Notes under the pieces: model-generated
Seen by the model: the letters and a program-made list of their open reading frames with translations, nothing else
Database searches by the model: none
What the model was told of the DNA's origin: nothing
Origin: Streptomyces sp. NBC_00820
GTDB taxonomy: Bacteria > Actinomycetota > Actinomycetes > Streptomycetales > Streptomycetaceae
Assembly: GCF_036347055.1 (NCBI RefSeq)
Contig: NZ_CP108882.1
Location: 3,546,501-3,610,500 of the forward strand
Direction: 5' to 3'
Length of the DNA stretch: 64,000 nt
Shown: piece by piece, positions 19,602 to 27,482 of the stretch
Numbering within the stretch: the stretch's first letter is position 1
Layout of the letters: each line of letters begins with the position of its first letter
Translations under genes and position numbers: made by a program

Positions 19602-20096
19602 ATGCACCCCGACCGCACCGCGACCACCCGCTTCGCCACCCCCGTCGACGCCACCCTGCGCGCCGCCGGCTGGCAACCCGGACGCTGGGACATAAAGCAG
19701 GCCGAGATCTGGGCCGACGCACTGCGCGAACACACCTCACCCGCGGGCCACCGGCACACCGTCTTCCCCGCCGCCGTCGAGGCCTGGGCCGAATTCGGCG
19801 GCCTGCGCGTCAACCCGCACGGCAGCGGCCGACAGATCGCCGCCGCCACCCTCCACCTCGACCCCCTGCACGGCCTCCACCTCGCCCGCACCCTCGGCGA
19901 CCTCGGCCGCGCCCTCGCCACCGAGGTCAGCCCCCTCGGCGAGGAGACCGACACCGGCACCCTCCTCGCCATCGACGCCGAAGGCCGCGTCTACGCCCTC
20001 GACCACACCGGCGACTGGTACCTCGGCCCCGACATCGACCACGCCCTGGCCGCCCTCATCACCGGCCTGCAACCCACCCGCCTCACCGGGGGCTGA
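19602..20096 (+). CDS. SUKH-3-type immunity protein
   Basis: 164 residues resembling the SUKH-3 family: a leading helix rich in Arg/Ala (RFATPVDATLRAAGW, then PGRWD), a middle AEFGGLRV strand, and the C-terminal run YALDHTGDWYLGPDIDHAL (given in parts). SUKH proteins are immunity factors for nuclease and deaminase toxins; its position directly after the YwqJ-type gene supports that pairing. ATG 19602 has AAGGG close upstream. The gap of 113 bp to the upstream gene is C/A-rich and without a hairpin, so the two are probably co-transcribed. Binding specificity is inferred. Confidence 0.75.
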   Translation: MHPDRTATTRFATPVDATLRAAGWQPGRWDIKQAEIWADALREHTSPAGHRHTVFPAAVEAWAEFGGLRVNPHGSGRQIAAATLHLDPLHGLHLARTLGDLGRALATEVSPLGEETDTGTLLAIDAEGRVYALDHTGDWYLGPDIDHALAALITGLQPTRLTGG

Positions 20097-20112
20097 CGAC
20101 AACCGGCCCGAC

Positions 20113-20288
20113 CCACCACGCACCTCACCCGAACAGCCCAACCACGCGAAGCAACCCGGGCAGCCCAACCACTCAGGCAACCAGGGCAGCCCAACCCACC
20201 CGAGCCACCCACGCAGCCCGAGCACCTGAGCAGCCCAAGCCACCCGAGCAGCTCGACCCGCCCAAGCCACCCGAGCCACCCAAGCCAC
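20113..20288. repeat. Degenerate CAGCCCAACCAC / CCCAAGCCACCCGAG repeat tract
   Basis: About ten imperfect 12-15 base units between convergent genes, grading from CAGCCCAACCAC to CCAAGCCACCCGAGC. The last unit touches the stop codon of the histidine kinase. It could arise by slippage, and no protein-like frame stands out. Confidence 0.6.
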
Positions 20289-21605
20289 CTACACCGCCGG
20301 AATCACCGCCGACACCCGAAAGCCCCCCGCATCCGTCGGCCCCGACACGAACACCCCACCCAGCGCCAGCACCCGCTCCCGCATCCCCAGCAGACCGTTG
20401 CCCCCCGACGGCAGCCCCGCCGCCGACGCGGACCCCGGCTCCGGCGGCGACTCGTTCTCCACCTGCATCGCGATCTCCGCCCGCCGATGCGCCAGCCGCA
20501 CATACGTCTTCGCACCCGCCGCGTGCTTGTGGACGTTCGTCAACGCCTCCTGCACCACCCGGTACGCCGTCTGCTCGACCACCGCCGCGTACGACCGCGT
20601 CACCCCCTCGACCGACAGGTCCACCACCATCCCCGCCGCCGCGGACTGGCCGATCAACTCCTCCAGCTCCGACAGACACGGCCCGTCACCCGACGCCCCC
20701 GCCTCGGAGACCGCCCGCGACGCCGCCTCGGCCGCCGCCACCCCCACCGCGGCCAGCGGCCCCGGCCCCGCGGGCCGGCCCACACCGCCCTCCGCCCGCA
20801 GCACCCCGAGCATCTGCCGCAACTCGGTCAGCGCCTGCCGCCCCATGTCCCCCACCAGCGCCGCGTTCCGCACCGCCTTCTCCGGGTCCTTCCGAGCCAC
20901 CGCCTGCAACGCCGCCGCGTGCACCACCATCAGACTCACCCGATGCGCGACCACGTCGTGCATCTCCCGCGCGATCCGCGTCCGCTCCTCGCCCCGCGCC
21001 CACTCGGCCCGCTCCTCCGCCCGCTCCGCGAGCAGCTGAAGCTCCCGCTCCAGACTGTCCGCCCGCTCCCGCAGGCTCTCCATCAGCCGGCGCCGGGCAC
21101 CCACGTACAACCCCAGCAGCAACGGCGGAGCCGTCAGCCCCAACGACGTCGCGATCGAAGCGAACGGGACGAACCAGTCCCCCAGGGTCAGATCACCCCG
21201 CGCCATGTCCTGCCGCACCCGCACGAACGTCACGATCATCGTGCCCAGGAACGACATCCCCGCCAACGCCACGATGATCCGCCGCGGCACCTCCGCCGCC
21301 GCCAGCGTGTACAGGCCCACGATGCCCATCAGGAAACCCATCTGGGCCGGCGTGATCGCGATCGCGACCAGCACCACGGCGATCGGCCACTTCCGCCGCA
21401 CCAACAGCACCGAACCGGCGATCAGCCCGAACACGATCCCCAGCGACAACGGCACACCCGCGTCCCGGGCGAACGGAATCCCCTCCGCGCCGCACTCCAC
21501 GGCCGACACCAGCGCGAGACTCCCGTCGAGCACCGCACTGCGCCACCTCGCCCACCACCACGGGCCGGTCAGGGCCCGGGCATGCTCTTCCCCCGTCGTG
21601 GTCAT
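20289..21605 (-). CDS. Sensor histidine kinase (HisKA_3/NarL-partner type), orphan
   Basis: 438 residues. About five to six N-terminal transmembrane helices (to residue ~170) are followed by a coiled coil, the dimerisation/phospho-acceptor box REMHDVVAHRVSLM (His is the site), and a GHKL ATPase with N-box VVQEALTNVHKHA and G-box GGNGLLGMRERV. Kinases of this class signal to NarL/FixJ-type regulators. No response regulator gene is adjacent; the nearest LuxR types are at 34.7 kb and 42.5 kb. ATG 21605 is the first in-frame start. Its C-terminus runs into the degenerate repeat tract. Confidence 0.9.
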   Translation of the reverse strand: MTTTGEEHARALTGPWWWARWRSAVLDGSLALVSAVECGAEGIPFARDAGVPLSLGIVFGLIAGSVLLVRRKWPIAVVLVAIAITPAQMGFLMGIVGLYTLAAAEVPRRIIVALAGMSFLGTMIVTFVRVRQDMARGDLTLGDWFVPFASIATSLGLTAPPLLLGLYVGARRRLMESLRERADSLERELQLLAERAEERAEWARGEERTRIAREMHDVVAHRVSLMVVHAAALQAVARKDPEKAVRNAALVGDMGRQALTELRQMLGVLRAEGGVGRPAGPGPLAAVGVAAAEAASRAVSEAGASGDGPCLSELEELIGQSAAAGMVVDLSVEGVTRSYAAVVEQTAYRVVQEALTNVHKHAAGAKTYVRLAHRRAEIAMQVENESPPEPGSASAAGLPSGGNGLLGMRERVLALGGVFVSGPTDAGGFRVSAVIPAV

Positions 21606-21765
21606 GCCTCCAGCCTACGGGCGCAGACGGGGGCTTTTCCGGTGACTTTCGCCTACCCGCTCCCACCACACACCGCCGCGGGAAGGCCTCGAAACCCGCG
21701 GATATCCCTCGAACTGCTGAACCATCCCCGTTCGATGCCGGAACAGGTCATTCCGGTCGGACGGT

Positions 21766-22641
21766 ATGCCCATGGCACATCCAGCAGGCACGAACGGCAG
21801 GTACGGGGACTTCGAGGGATTGCGGGAGCGAGCGATCGCACTGCGACGCGAGGGCCGCAGCCTCCGGCAGATCCGGGACGAGCTCAAGGTCTTCAACAAC
21901 GACATCCTCAACCAGCTGGTGAAAGGGGAGCCACCACCGGAATGGACGAAGCGTCCGAACGCGAAGGACGACCTGCGGGAGAAGGCCCGGGAGCTGCGGC
22001 TTCAGGGCCGGACGTACGACCAGATCCAGGTGGCGCTCGGGTGCTCGAAAAGCTCGATCTCGCTGTGGGTACGGGATCTGCCGAAGCCGGAGCGTCGCGA
22101 TCCCGCGGAACAGGCGAAGCTCGCCGCGCAGAAGCGATGGGAGCACGAGCTGGCCGTGCGAGAGGAACGACGGCAGTGCACCAAGGCGTCTGCGGCCCGG
22201 GAGATCGGCCACGCGTCCGACCGTGACCTCTTCATCGCCGGCGTCGCGCTGTACTGGTCCGAGGGGACGAAGGACAAGCCCCACGCCCGACGTGAGCGAG
22301 TGGTCTTCGTGAACAGCGACGCCACAATGATCCGCTTGTTCCTCGCATGGCTGGAGCTGCTCGGCGTCGAGCGTGAGCGCATCTGCTACCGGGTGATGAT
22401 CCACGAGTCGGCCGACGTCACGGCAGCAGAGCACTACTGGGCGGACGTGGTCCGGTCGGACCTCAGCTCGTTCGGCAAGACGACCTTGAAGCATCACAAC
22501 CCGAAGACCGTGCGCAAGAACACGGGAGATGGCTACCGCGGTTGTCTCGTGGTCACGGTGCGCCAGAGCGCCGAGCTGTACCAGCGCATCGAGGGTTGGT
22601 GGAGCGGGATAGTTGCTGGCACAGCAGCCCGTCTCCGGTAA
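21766..22641 (+). CDS. HTH protein with LAGLIDADG-like domain, next to tRNA-Gln
   Basis: 291 residues. The first ~100 contain two resolvase-like helix-turn-helix units (GRSLRQIRDEL and GRTYDQIQVALGCSKSSISLWV). The rest (from ~155) reads LFIAGVALYWSEGTK, then FVNSDATMIRLFLAWLELLGV and an HESAD/WADVV section, resembling the 'AG-LYW-EG-K ... NSD' pattern of stand-alone LAGLIDADG-like proteins. This suggests DNA binding and perhaps cutting; function is not known. ATG 21766 or ATG 21772 could be the start, and both lack a good ribosome site. Codon use looks less biased than in its neighbours. The tRNA-Gln gene follows 14 bases after the stop. Confidence 0.6.
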   Translation: MPMAHPAGTNGRYGDFEGLRERAIALRREGRSLRQIRDELKVFNNDILNQLVKGEPPPEWTKRPNAKDDLREKARELRLQGRTYDQIQVALGCSKSSISLWVRDLPKPERRDPAEQAKLAAQKRWEHELAVREERRQCTKASAAREIGHASDRDLFIAGVALYWSEGTKDKPHARRERVVFVNSDATMIRLFLAWLELLGVERERICYRVMIHESADVTAAEHYWADVVRSDLSSFGKTTLKHHNPKTVRKNTGDGYRGCLVVTVRQSAELYQRIEGWWSGIVAGTAARLR

Positions 22642-22655
22642 GGTCTGAAGCGCTG

Positions 22656-22728
22656 TCCCCCGTGGTGTAACTGGCAGCACACTAGATTTTGGATCTAGTA
22701 GGACAAGGTTCGAATCCTTGCGGGGGAG
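22656..22728 (+). tRNA. tRNA-Gln (anticodon UUG)
   Basis: The cloverleaf reads by eye: acceptor TCCCCCG pairs with CGGGGGA (ending 22727), discriminator G at 22728, T-arm with GTTCGAATC, and anticodon stem CTAGA/TCTAG enclosing TTTTGGA, which gives anticodon TTG. CCA is encoded in the genome at 22729-22731. Confidence 0.95.
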
Positions 22729-22862
22729 CCACAGCACACAAGACCCAGGTTCGGGCCCTGACCGGTGACTGCACCGTCAGGGCCCGCACTCGTATCCCCC
22801 CACCCCCACCCCGGTATCCTGCGGCTGTCACCCCCACCCATCCAGAGCCGAAGGGCAACCCC

Positions 22863-24311
22863 GTGAGCGCCATTCGCCCGGCAGCCGTCGTCGTTCTCGC
22901 AGCGGGTGAGGGCACCCGTATGAAGTCGGCCACACCGAAGGTCCTGCACGAGATCTGCGGCCGCTCCCTGGTCGGTCATGTACTGGCGTCCGCCCGCGAG
23001 TTGGACCCCGCGAATCTGGTCGTCGTCGTGGGTCACGCCCGCGAGCAGGTGACCGAGCACCTGGCCGGGATCGACCGCGAGGTCCGTACCGCCGTGCAGG
23101 AGAAGCAGAAGGGCACCGGACACGCCGTACGGATGGCTCTGGAGGAGCTGGGCGGGGCGGTGGACGGGACGGTGGTCGTCGTCTGCGGCGACACGCCCCT
23201 GCTCACCGGTGAGACCCTCGCGCGGCTCGCCGCCACGCACCACTCCGACGGCAACGCGGTGACCGTGCTGACCGCCGAGGTGCCGGACGCGACCGGTTAC
23301 GGCCGGATCGTCCGGGACGAGGCGTCCGGCGCCGTGACGGCGATCGTGGAGCACAAGGACGCCACGGAGGCCCAGCGGGCGGTCCGGGAGATCAACAGTG
23401 GTGTGTTCGCGTTCGACGGGCAGTTGCTGGCGGACGCGCTCAAGAAGGTGCGGACGAACAACAGCCAGGGCGAGGAGTATCTGACCGACGTGCTCGGGAT
23501 CCTGCGGGAGGCCGGGCACCGGGTGGGTGCTTCGGTGGCCGTGGACCACCGGGAGATCGCCGGTATCAACAACCGTGTGCAGCTCGCCGAGGCGCGTCGC
23601 ACGCTGAACGACCGGCTGCTGACCCGCGCGATGCTGGACGGTGTGACGGTCGTCGACCCGGCGAGCACGTGGGTGGACGTCACCGTGACCTTCGAGCAGG
23701 ACGTGGTGGTGCATCCGGGGACGCAGCTGTCGGGGTCGACCCAGCTGGGCCGGGGTGCCGAGGTGGGGCCCAACAGTCGGCTGCACGACACCCGGGTGGG
23801 TGCGGGGGCCCGGGTGGACAACACCGTGGCGGAGGGCTCGCGGATCGGCGCGGAGGCGTCGGTGGGGCCGTTCGCGTATCTGCGTCCGGGTACGCGGCTC
23901 GGTGTGAAGGCGAAGATCGGTACGTACGTGGAGACGAAGAACGCGTCGATCGGTGAGGGGACGAAGGTTCCGCATCTGTCGTACGTCGGTGACGCGACGA
24001 TCGGTGATCACACGAACATCGGTGCGGCGAGCGTGTTCGTGAATTACGACGGTGAGAGCAAGCATCACACCACCGTCGGGTCGCATTGCAAGACGGGTTC
24101 GGACAACATGTTTGTGGCGCCTGTCACGGTCGGGGACGGTGCGTACACCGCCGCCGGGTCCGTGATCACCAAGGATGTGCCGCCCGGTTCGCTGGCCGTG
24201 GCCCGTGGTCAGCAGCGGAATATCGAGGGCTGGGTGGCTCGTAAGCGTCCTGGGAGTGCTGCCGCGCAGGCGGCTGAGGCGGCTTCACGCCAGGGCTCGG
24301 GCGAGGACTGA
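22863..24311 (+). CDS. glmU: Bifunctional N-acetylglucosamine-1-P uridyltransferase / glucosamine-1-P acetyltransferase
   Basis: 482 residues. The N-terminal pyrophosphorylase domain has the nucleotide loop LAAGEGTRMKS; the C-terminal left-handed beta-helix (hexapeptide repeats, residues ~255-450) carries the acetyltransferase. The enzyme makes UDP-GlcNAc for peptidoglycan and other wall polymers in the cytosol. GTG 22863 follows GAAGGG and gives the family-typical start; the frame is open upstream through the tRNA, which cannot be coding. It is followed by prs 139 bp downstream, a conserved actinobacterial pairing. Confidence 0.96.
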   Translation: MSAIRPAAVVVLAAGEGTRMKSATPKVLHEICGRSLVGHVLASARELDPANLVVVVGHAREQVTEHLAGIDREVRTAVQEKQKGTGHAVRMALEELGGAVDGTVVVVCGDTPLLTGETLARLAATHHSDGNAVTVLTAEVPDATGYGRIVRDEASGAVTAIVEHKDATEAQRAVREINSGVFAFDGQLLADALKKVRTNNSQGEEYLTDVLGILREAGHRVGASVAVDHREIAGINNRVQLAEARRTLNDRLLTRAMLDGVTVVDPASTWVDVTVTFEQDVVVHPGTQLSGSTQLGRGAEVGPNSRLHDTRVGAGARVDNTVAEGSRIGAEASVGPFAYLRPGTRLGVKAKIGTYVETKNASIGEGTKVPHLSYVGDATIGDHTNIGAASVFVNYDGESKHHTTVGSHCKTGSDNMFVAPVTVGDGAYTAAGSVITKDVPPGSLAVARGQQRNIEGWVARKRPGSAAAQAAEAASRQGSGED

Positions 24312-24392
24312 CCGGAAACAGGTGCGCCAAATACGGCGTACCGTGATAAGTGCACACCCGCACCCCTACCAGCCGATTCGGCCTCTCATACC

Positions 24393-24421
24393 CAGCCGAG
24401 AGGCCGCCGAGCGGCCGGCTG
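24393..24421 (+). other. Hairpin between glmU and prs
   Basis: CAGCC/GGCTG (24393-24397 with 24417-24421) encloses GGCCGC-CGA-GCGGCC (24402-24416). It sits about 30 bases before the prs start, so it may be a weak terminator, attenuator or mRNA stabiliser. Confidence 0.5.
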
Positions 24422-24450
24422 GCTGAGACACCCTCTGAGGAGACAGTGCT

Positions 24451-25431
24451 GTGACCGGGATCAAGACGACCGGCGAGAAGAAGATGATGTTCTTCTCCGG
24501 GCGCGCCCACCCCGAGCTTGCCGAGGAGGTCGCCCACCAGCTGGGTGTCGGGGTCGTCCCGACGAAGGCCTTCGACTTCGCCAATGGTGAGATCTACGTC
24601 CGCTACCAGGAGTCGGCTCGTGGTGCGGACTGCTTCCTGATCCAGAGCCACACGGCTCCGATCAACAAGTGGATCATGGAGCAGCTGATCATGATCGACG
24701 CGCTGAAGCGCGCGTCGGCCCGCTCCATCACGGTGATCGTGCCGTTCTACGGTTACGCGCGGCAGGACAAGAAGCACCGTGGTCGTGAACCGATCTCGGC
24801 GCGTCTGATCGCGGACCTGATGAAGACCGCGGGTGCGAACCGGATTCTGACGGTGGACCTGCACACGGACCAGATCCAGGGCTTCTTCGACGGTCCGGTG
24901 GACCATCTGTTCGCGCTGCCGCTGCTGGCGGACTACGTGGGCGACAAGGTCGACCGGAACAAGCTGACGGTCGTGTCCCCGGACGCCGGCCGGGTGCGGG
25001 TCGCGGACCGCTGGTGCGACCGGCTCGGTGCGCCGCTGGCGATCGTGCACAAGCGTCGTGACAAGGACGTGGCGAACCAGGTGACCGTCCACGAGGTCGT
25101 GGGTGAGGTCGAGGGCCGGGTGTGCGTGCTGGTCGACGACATGATCGACACGGGTGGCACGATCTGTGCCGCGGCGGACGCGCTGTTCGCGCACGGTGCG
25201 GAGGACGTCATCGTGACGGCGACGCACGGTGTGCTGTCGGGTCCGGCGGTGGACCGGCTGAAGAACTCGCGGGTGAGTGAGTTCGTGTTCACGAACACGC
25301 TGCCGACGCCGGGTGAGCTGGCGGCGGATCTGGACAAGATCAAGGTGCTGTCGATCGCTCCGACGATCGCGAACGCTGTGCGTGAGGTGTTCGAGGACGG
25401 TTCGGTGACGAGCCTGTTCGACGAGCAGTAG
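24451..25431 (+). CDS. prs: Ribose-phosphate pyrophosphokinase (PRPP synthetase)
   Basis: 326 residues. It makes PRPP from ribose 5-phosphate and ATP for nucleotide, His and Trp synthesis. Visible family marks are the flexible catalytic loop YARQDKKHRGREP, the metal-binding VDLHTDQIQGFF and the PRPP-binding loop VLVDDMIDTGGT. GTG 24451 follows GAGGAGA at a standard distance. The length is usual for actinobacterial class I enzymes. It lies between glmU and rplY. Confidence 0.97.
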   Translation: MTGIKTTGEKKMMFFSGRAHPELAEEVAHQLGVGVVPTKAFDFANGEIYVRYQESARGADCFLIQSHTAPINKWIMEQLIMIDALKRASARSITVIVPFYGYARQDKKHRGREPISARLIADLMKTAGANRILTVDLHTDQIQGFFDGPVDHLFALPLLADYVGDKVDRNKLTVVSPDAGRVRVADRWCDRLGAPLAIVHKRRDKDVANQVTVHEVVGEVEGRVCVLVDDMIDTGGTICAAADALFAHGAEDVIVTATHGVLSGPAVDRLKNSRVSEFVFTNTLPTPGELAADLDKIKVLSIAPTIANAVREVFEDGSVTSLFDEQ

Positions 25432-25458
25432 GCCGCCGTGGCCTGCTGAAAGATCCTT

Positions 25459-25488
25459 TTGGGTGTGGCCTCCCTTCCCGAGTAGACT
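25459..25488 (+). promoter_or_regulatory. Candidate vegetative promoter for rplY-pth
   Basis: TTGGGT at 25459-25464 and TAGACT at 25483-25488, 18 bases apart, fit the HrdB-type consensus. Transcription would begin near 25495, giving a ~125-nt leader. Confidence 0.5.
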
Positions 25489-25537
25489 GCTCAAGTTGCT
25501 CGGCGAGGGAGGCCGCAGTCGTTTTCGCGACTGTGGC
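25467..25537 (+). promoter_or_regulatory. Overlapping inverted repeats in the rplY leader
   Basis: GGCCTCCC (25467-25474) can pair with GGGAGGCC (25507-25514). A second stem CAGTCG/CGACTG (25516-25521 with 25528-25533), extendable to 25512-25537, shares bases 25512-25514 with the first. The two helices exclude each other if both are in RNA. If the promoter at 25483 is used, the first repeat is only a DNA-level element. Confidence 0.4.
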
Positions 25538-25621
25538 GGTCCGTTATCGACGCGCTCTTCGTAGCAGGCCGTTCGTGGCCGGGTGACCAGTCCGTACCTA
25601 GTTCTACGAGGAGTGATCCAT

Positions 25622-26218
25622 ATGTCCGAGGTGAAGATCGCCGCCGAGACTCGCAGCGAGTTCGGCAAGGGTGCCGCCCGTCGTACCCGTCGTGACGGCA
25701 AGGTTCCCGGTGTGCTGTACGGCCACGGTTCCGAGCCGCTGCACCTGACCCTGCCGGGTCACGAGCTGCACCTGGCGCTGCGTACGCCGAACGTCCTGAT
25801 CTCGCTGGACATCGACGGCAAGACCAACGAGCTGGCGATCCCGAAGGCCGTGCAGCGTGACCCGCTGAAGGGCTCCCTGGAGCACGTCGACCTGCTGCTG
25901 GTCAAGCGTGGCGAGAAGGTCATGGTCGAGATCCCGGTGCACACCGAGGGTGAGCTGGCCCCGGGTGGCAACCTGCTCGAGCACGTGCTGAACGCGCTGC
26001 CGGTCGAGGCCGAGGCCACGCACATCCCCGAGTCCGTCACGGTCTCCATCGAGGGCCTGGAGGCCGGTGCCTCCGTCCACGCCAAGGACATCACCCTGCC
26101 GTCCGGCGTCTCGCTGGCCGTCGAGGGCGACGCTGTCGTCCTGCAGGTCCTGCAGGCGCAGGCCGAGGAGGCCGCCGCTGGCGAGGCCGCCGCGGGCGAC
26201 GAGGTCGCCGAGGCCTGA
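25622..26218 (+). CDS. rplY: 50S ribosomal protein L25 / general stress protein Ctc
   Basis: 198 residues. It binds 5S rRNA in the large subunit. The N-terminal L25 domain (RSEFGKGAARRTRRDGKVPGVLYG in pieces) is followed by the TL5/Ctc-type C-terminal beta domain and a short acidic Ala/Glu tail (EEAAAGEAA). This is the two-domain form usual in actinobacteria. ATG 25622 follows GAGGAGTG. A long TTCG-loop hairpin ends the transcript before pth. Confidence 0.95.
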   Translation: MSEVKIAAETRSEFGKGAARRTRRDGKVPGVLYGHGSEPLHLTLPGHELHLALRTPNVLISLDIDGKTNELAIPKAVQRDPLKGSLEHVDLLLVKRGEKVMVEIPVHTEGELAPGGNLLEHVLNALPVEAEATHIPESVTVSIEGLEAGASVHAKDITLPSGVSLAVEGDAVVLQVLQAQAEEAAAGEAAAGDEVAEA

Positions 26219-26239
26219 GCCTCGTAGTCATCATCGGGT

Positions 26240-26271
26240 CAGCCGCTGTTCCCTTCGGGGGGCAGCGGCTG
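26240..26271 (+). terminator. rplY terminator
   Basis: CAGCCGCTG (26240-26248) pairs with CAGCGGCTG (26263-26271). The helix extends through U-G and C-G pairs to a TTCG tetraloop at 26254-26257. It is among the clearest terminators in the window. Confidence 0.85.
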
Positions 26272-26317
26272 GCGTGTATCACGGACCGCCCGTCGGGCGT
26301 ATCAAGGAGAGATGAAC

Positions 26318-26914
26318 GTGACCACTCCCGCCAACGCTCCCTGGCTCGTCGTCGGGCTGGGTAATCCCGGGCCGGAGTACGCGATGAACCGTCACAACGT
26401 CGGGTTCATGGTGGTGGATCTGCTCGCGGAGCGGATGGGCGGCAAGTTCAAGCGGGCGGGCAAGGCGCAGGCGCAGGTGCTGGAGGGGCGGATCGGTCCT
26501 GTCGGTCCGGCGAATCGCCGGGTGATCCTGGCGAAGCCCATGTCGTTCATGAACCTGTCCGGGGGGCCGGTGAACGCGCTGCGGGACTTCTACAAGGTGC
26601 CGGTGGCGAACATCGTGGCGGTCCATGACGAGCTGGACATCGATCACGGGGCGTTGCGGCTGAAGCTGGGTGGCGGGGACAACGGGCACAACGGTCTGAA
26701 GTCGATGACGAAGGCGATGGGTGCGGACTATCACCGGGTGCGGTTCGGGATCGGGCGGCCGCCGGGGCGTATGCAGGTGGCGGATTTCGTGCTGAAGGAC
26801 TTCGCTTCGGCGGAGCGCAAGGAGCTGGACTATTTCGTGGACCGTGCGGCGGACGCGGTGGAGTGTCTGGTGGTGGAGGGTCTGGAGCGGGCGCAGGGGA
26901 CGTACAACTCCTGA
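26318..26914 (+). CDS. pth: Peptidyl-tRNA hydrolase
   Basis: 198 residues. The enzyme frees tRNA from prematurely released peptidyl-tRNA. Family motifs are [13 protein letters not shown], catalytic His in [28 protein letters not shown] and [11 protein letters not shown] 26318 is preferred because AAGGAG lies 8 bases upstream; the in-frame ATG at 26312 is only 2 bases from that ribosome site. It sits 3' of rplY, as in many bacteria, but behind a terminator, so it may have its own promoter. Confidence 0.95.
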   Translation: MTTPANAPWLVVGLGNPGPEYAMNRHNVGFMVVDLLAERMGGKFKRAGKAQAQVLEGRIGPVGPANRRVILAKPMSFMNLSGGPVNALRDFYKVPVANIVAVHDELDIDHGALRLKLGGGDNGHNGLKSMTKAMGADYHRVRFGIGRPPGRMQVADFVLKDFASAERKELDYFVDRAADAVECLVVEGLERAQGTYNS

Positions 26915-26966
26915 CTTGCCCTGCCTTGCGGTGGGCCGGAGTTGACCGGTCGTGCGGGTATGGCCA

Positions 26967-27473
26967 ATGATCCCGGCCATGCCTGCCTCAGCCGCCTCCA
27001 CTCGCCAGGCGTCCGTGTCCGCGTTGCGGTTCGGGCGGGTCGTGACGATGGGCGCGATCACCTTGTTGATCCTGTTCGCGGGGGTGTGGGGGTCCTGGGG
27101 GACCGCGCAGCACGTGATGCTGAGCAAGGGGCGTGAGACGGGCACGGTCGAGGTGACGCGGTGTGCCGGGGAGCGGTGCTCGGGTCCGTTCAGGCCGGCG
27201 GCGGCGGGTGCTCCGGCGCATGCGCGGGTGGTGCTGGCGCGGTCGGTGGCGGTGCGTGCGGGCCGGTCGTACGAGGTGGTTCTGAAGCCCGGTACGGCGC
27301 AGGCGTTGCGTTCGGGGACGGCGGGGGTGCTGTACGCCTGGGTGCCGCTGGGGGGTGCGTTGCTGCTGGCGGCGGTGGTGGCCTCGGGTGGGCTGCGGCT
27401 CTCGCGGGTGGCGTGGGTGCTGGGTGGTTCGGGGGCGGTGTTGCTGACGGCGGCGTTCGTGGCCGTGCAGTGA
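26967..27473 (+). CDS. Hypothetical membrane protein
   Basis: About 168 residues. One N-terminal transmembrane segment (TMGAITLLILFAGVW) is followed by an exported-side loop with a Cys pair (RCAGERC) and two C-terminal helices (YAWVPLGGALLLAAVV and VLGGSGAVLLTAAF). I do not recognise a family. The start is uncertain: ATG 26967, ATG 26979 and GTG 26952 share the frame and none has a clear ribosome site. It is followed by the 26-bp tandem repeat. Confidence 0.6.
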   Translation: MIPAMPASAASTRQASVSALRFGRVVTMGAITLLILFAGVWGSWGTAQHVMLSKGRETGTVEVTRCAGERCSGPFRPAAAGAPAHARVVLARSVAVRAGRSYEVVLKPGTAQALRSGTAGVLYAWVPLGGALLLAAVVASGGLRLSRVAWVLGGSGAVLLTAAFVAVQ

Positions 27474-27482
27474 GTGGCCGCG

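Noticed and set aside
22656..22862. Upstream extension of glmU through the tRNA
   Set aside because: The frame is open only by chance. It would include tRNA-Gln, and GTG 22863 has the ribosome site and family start.
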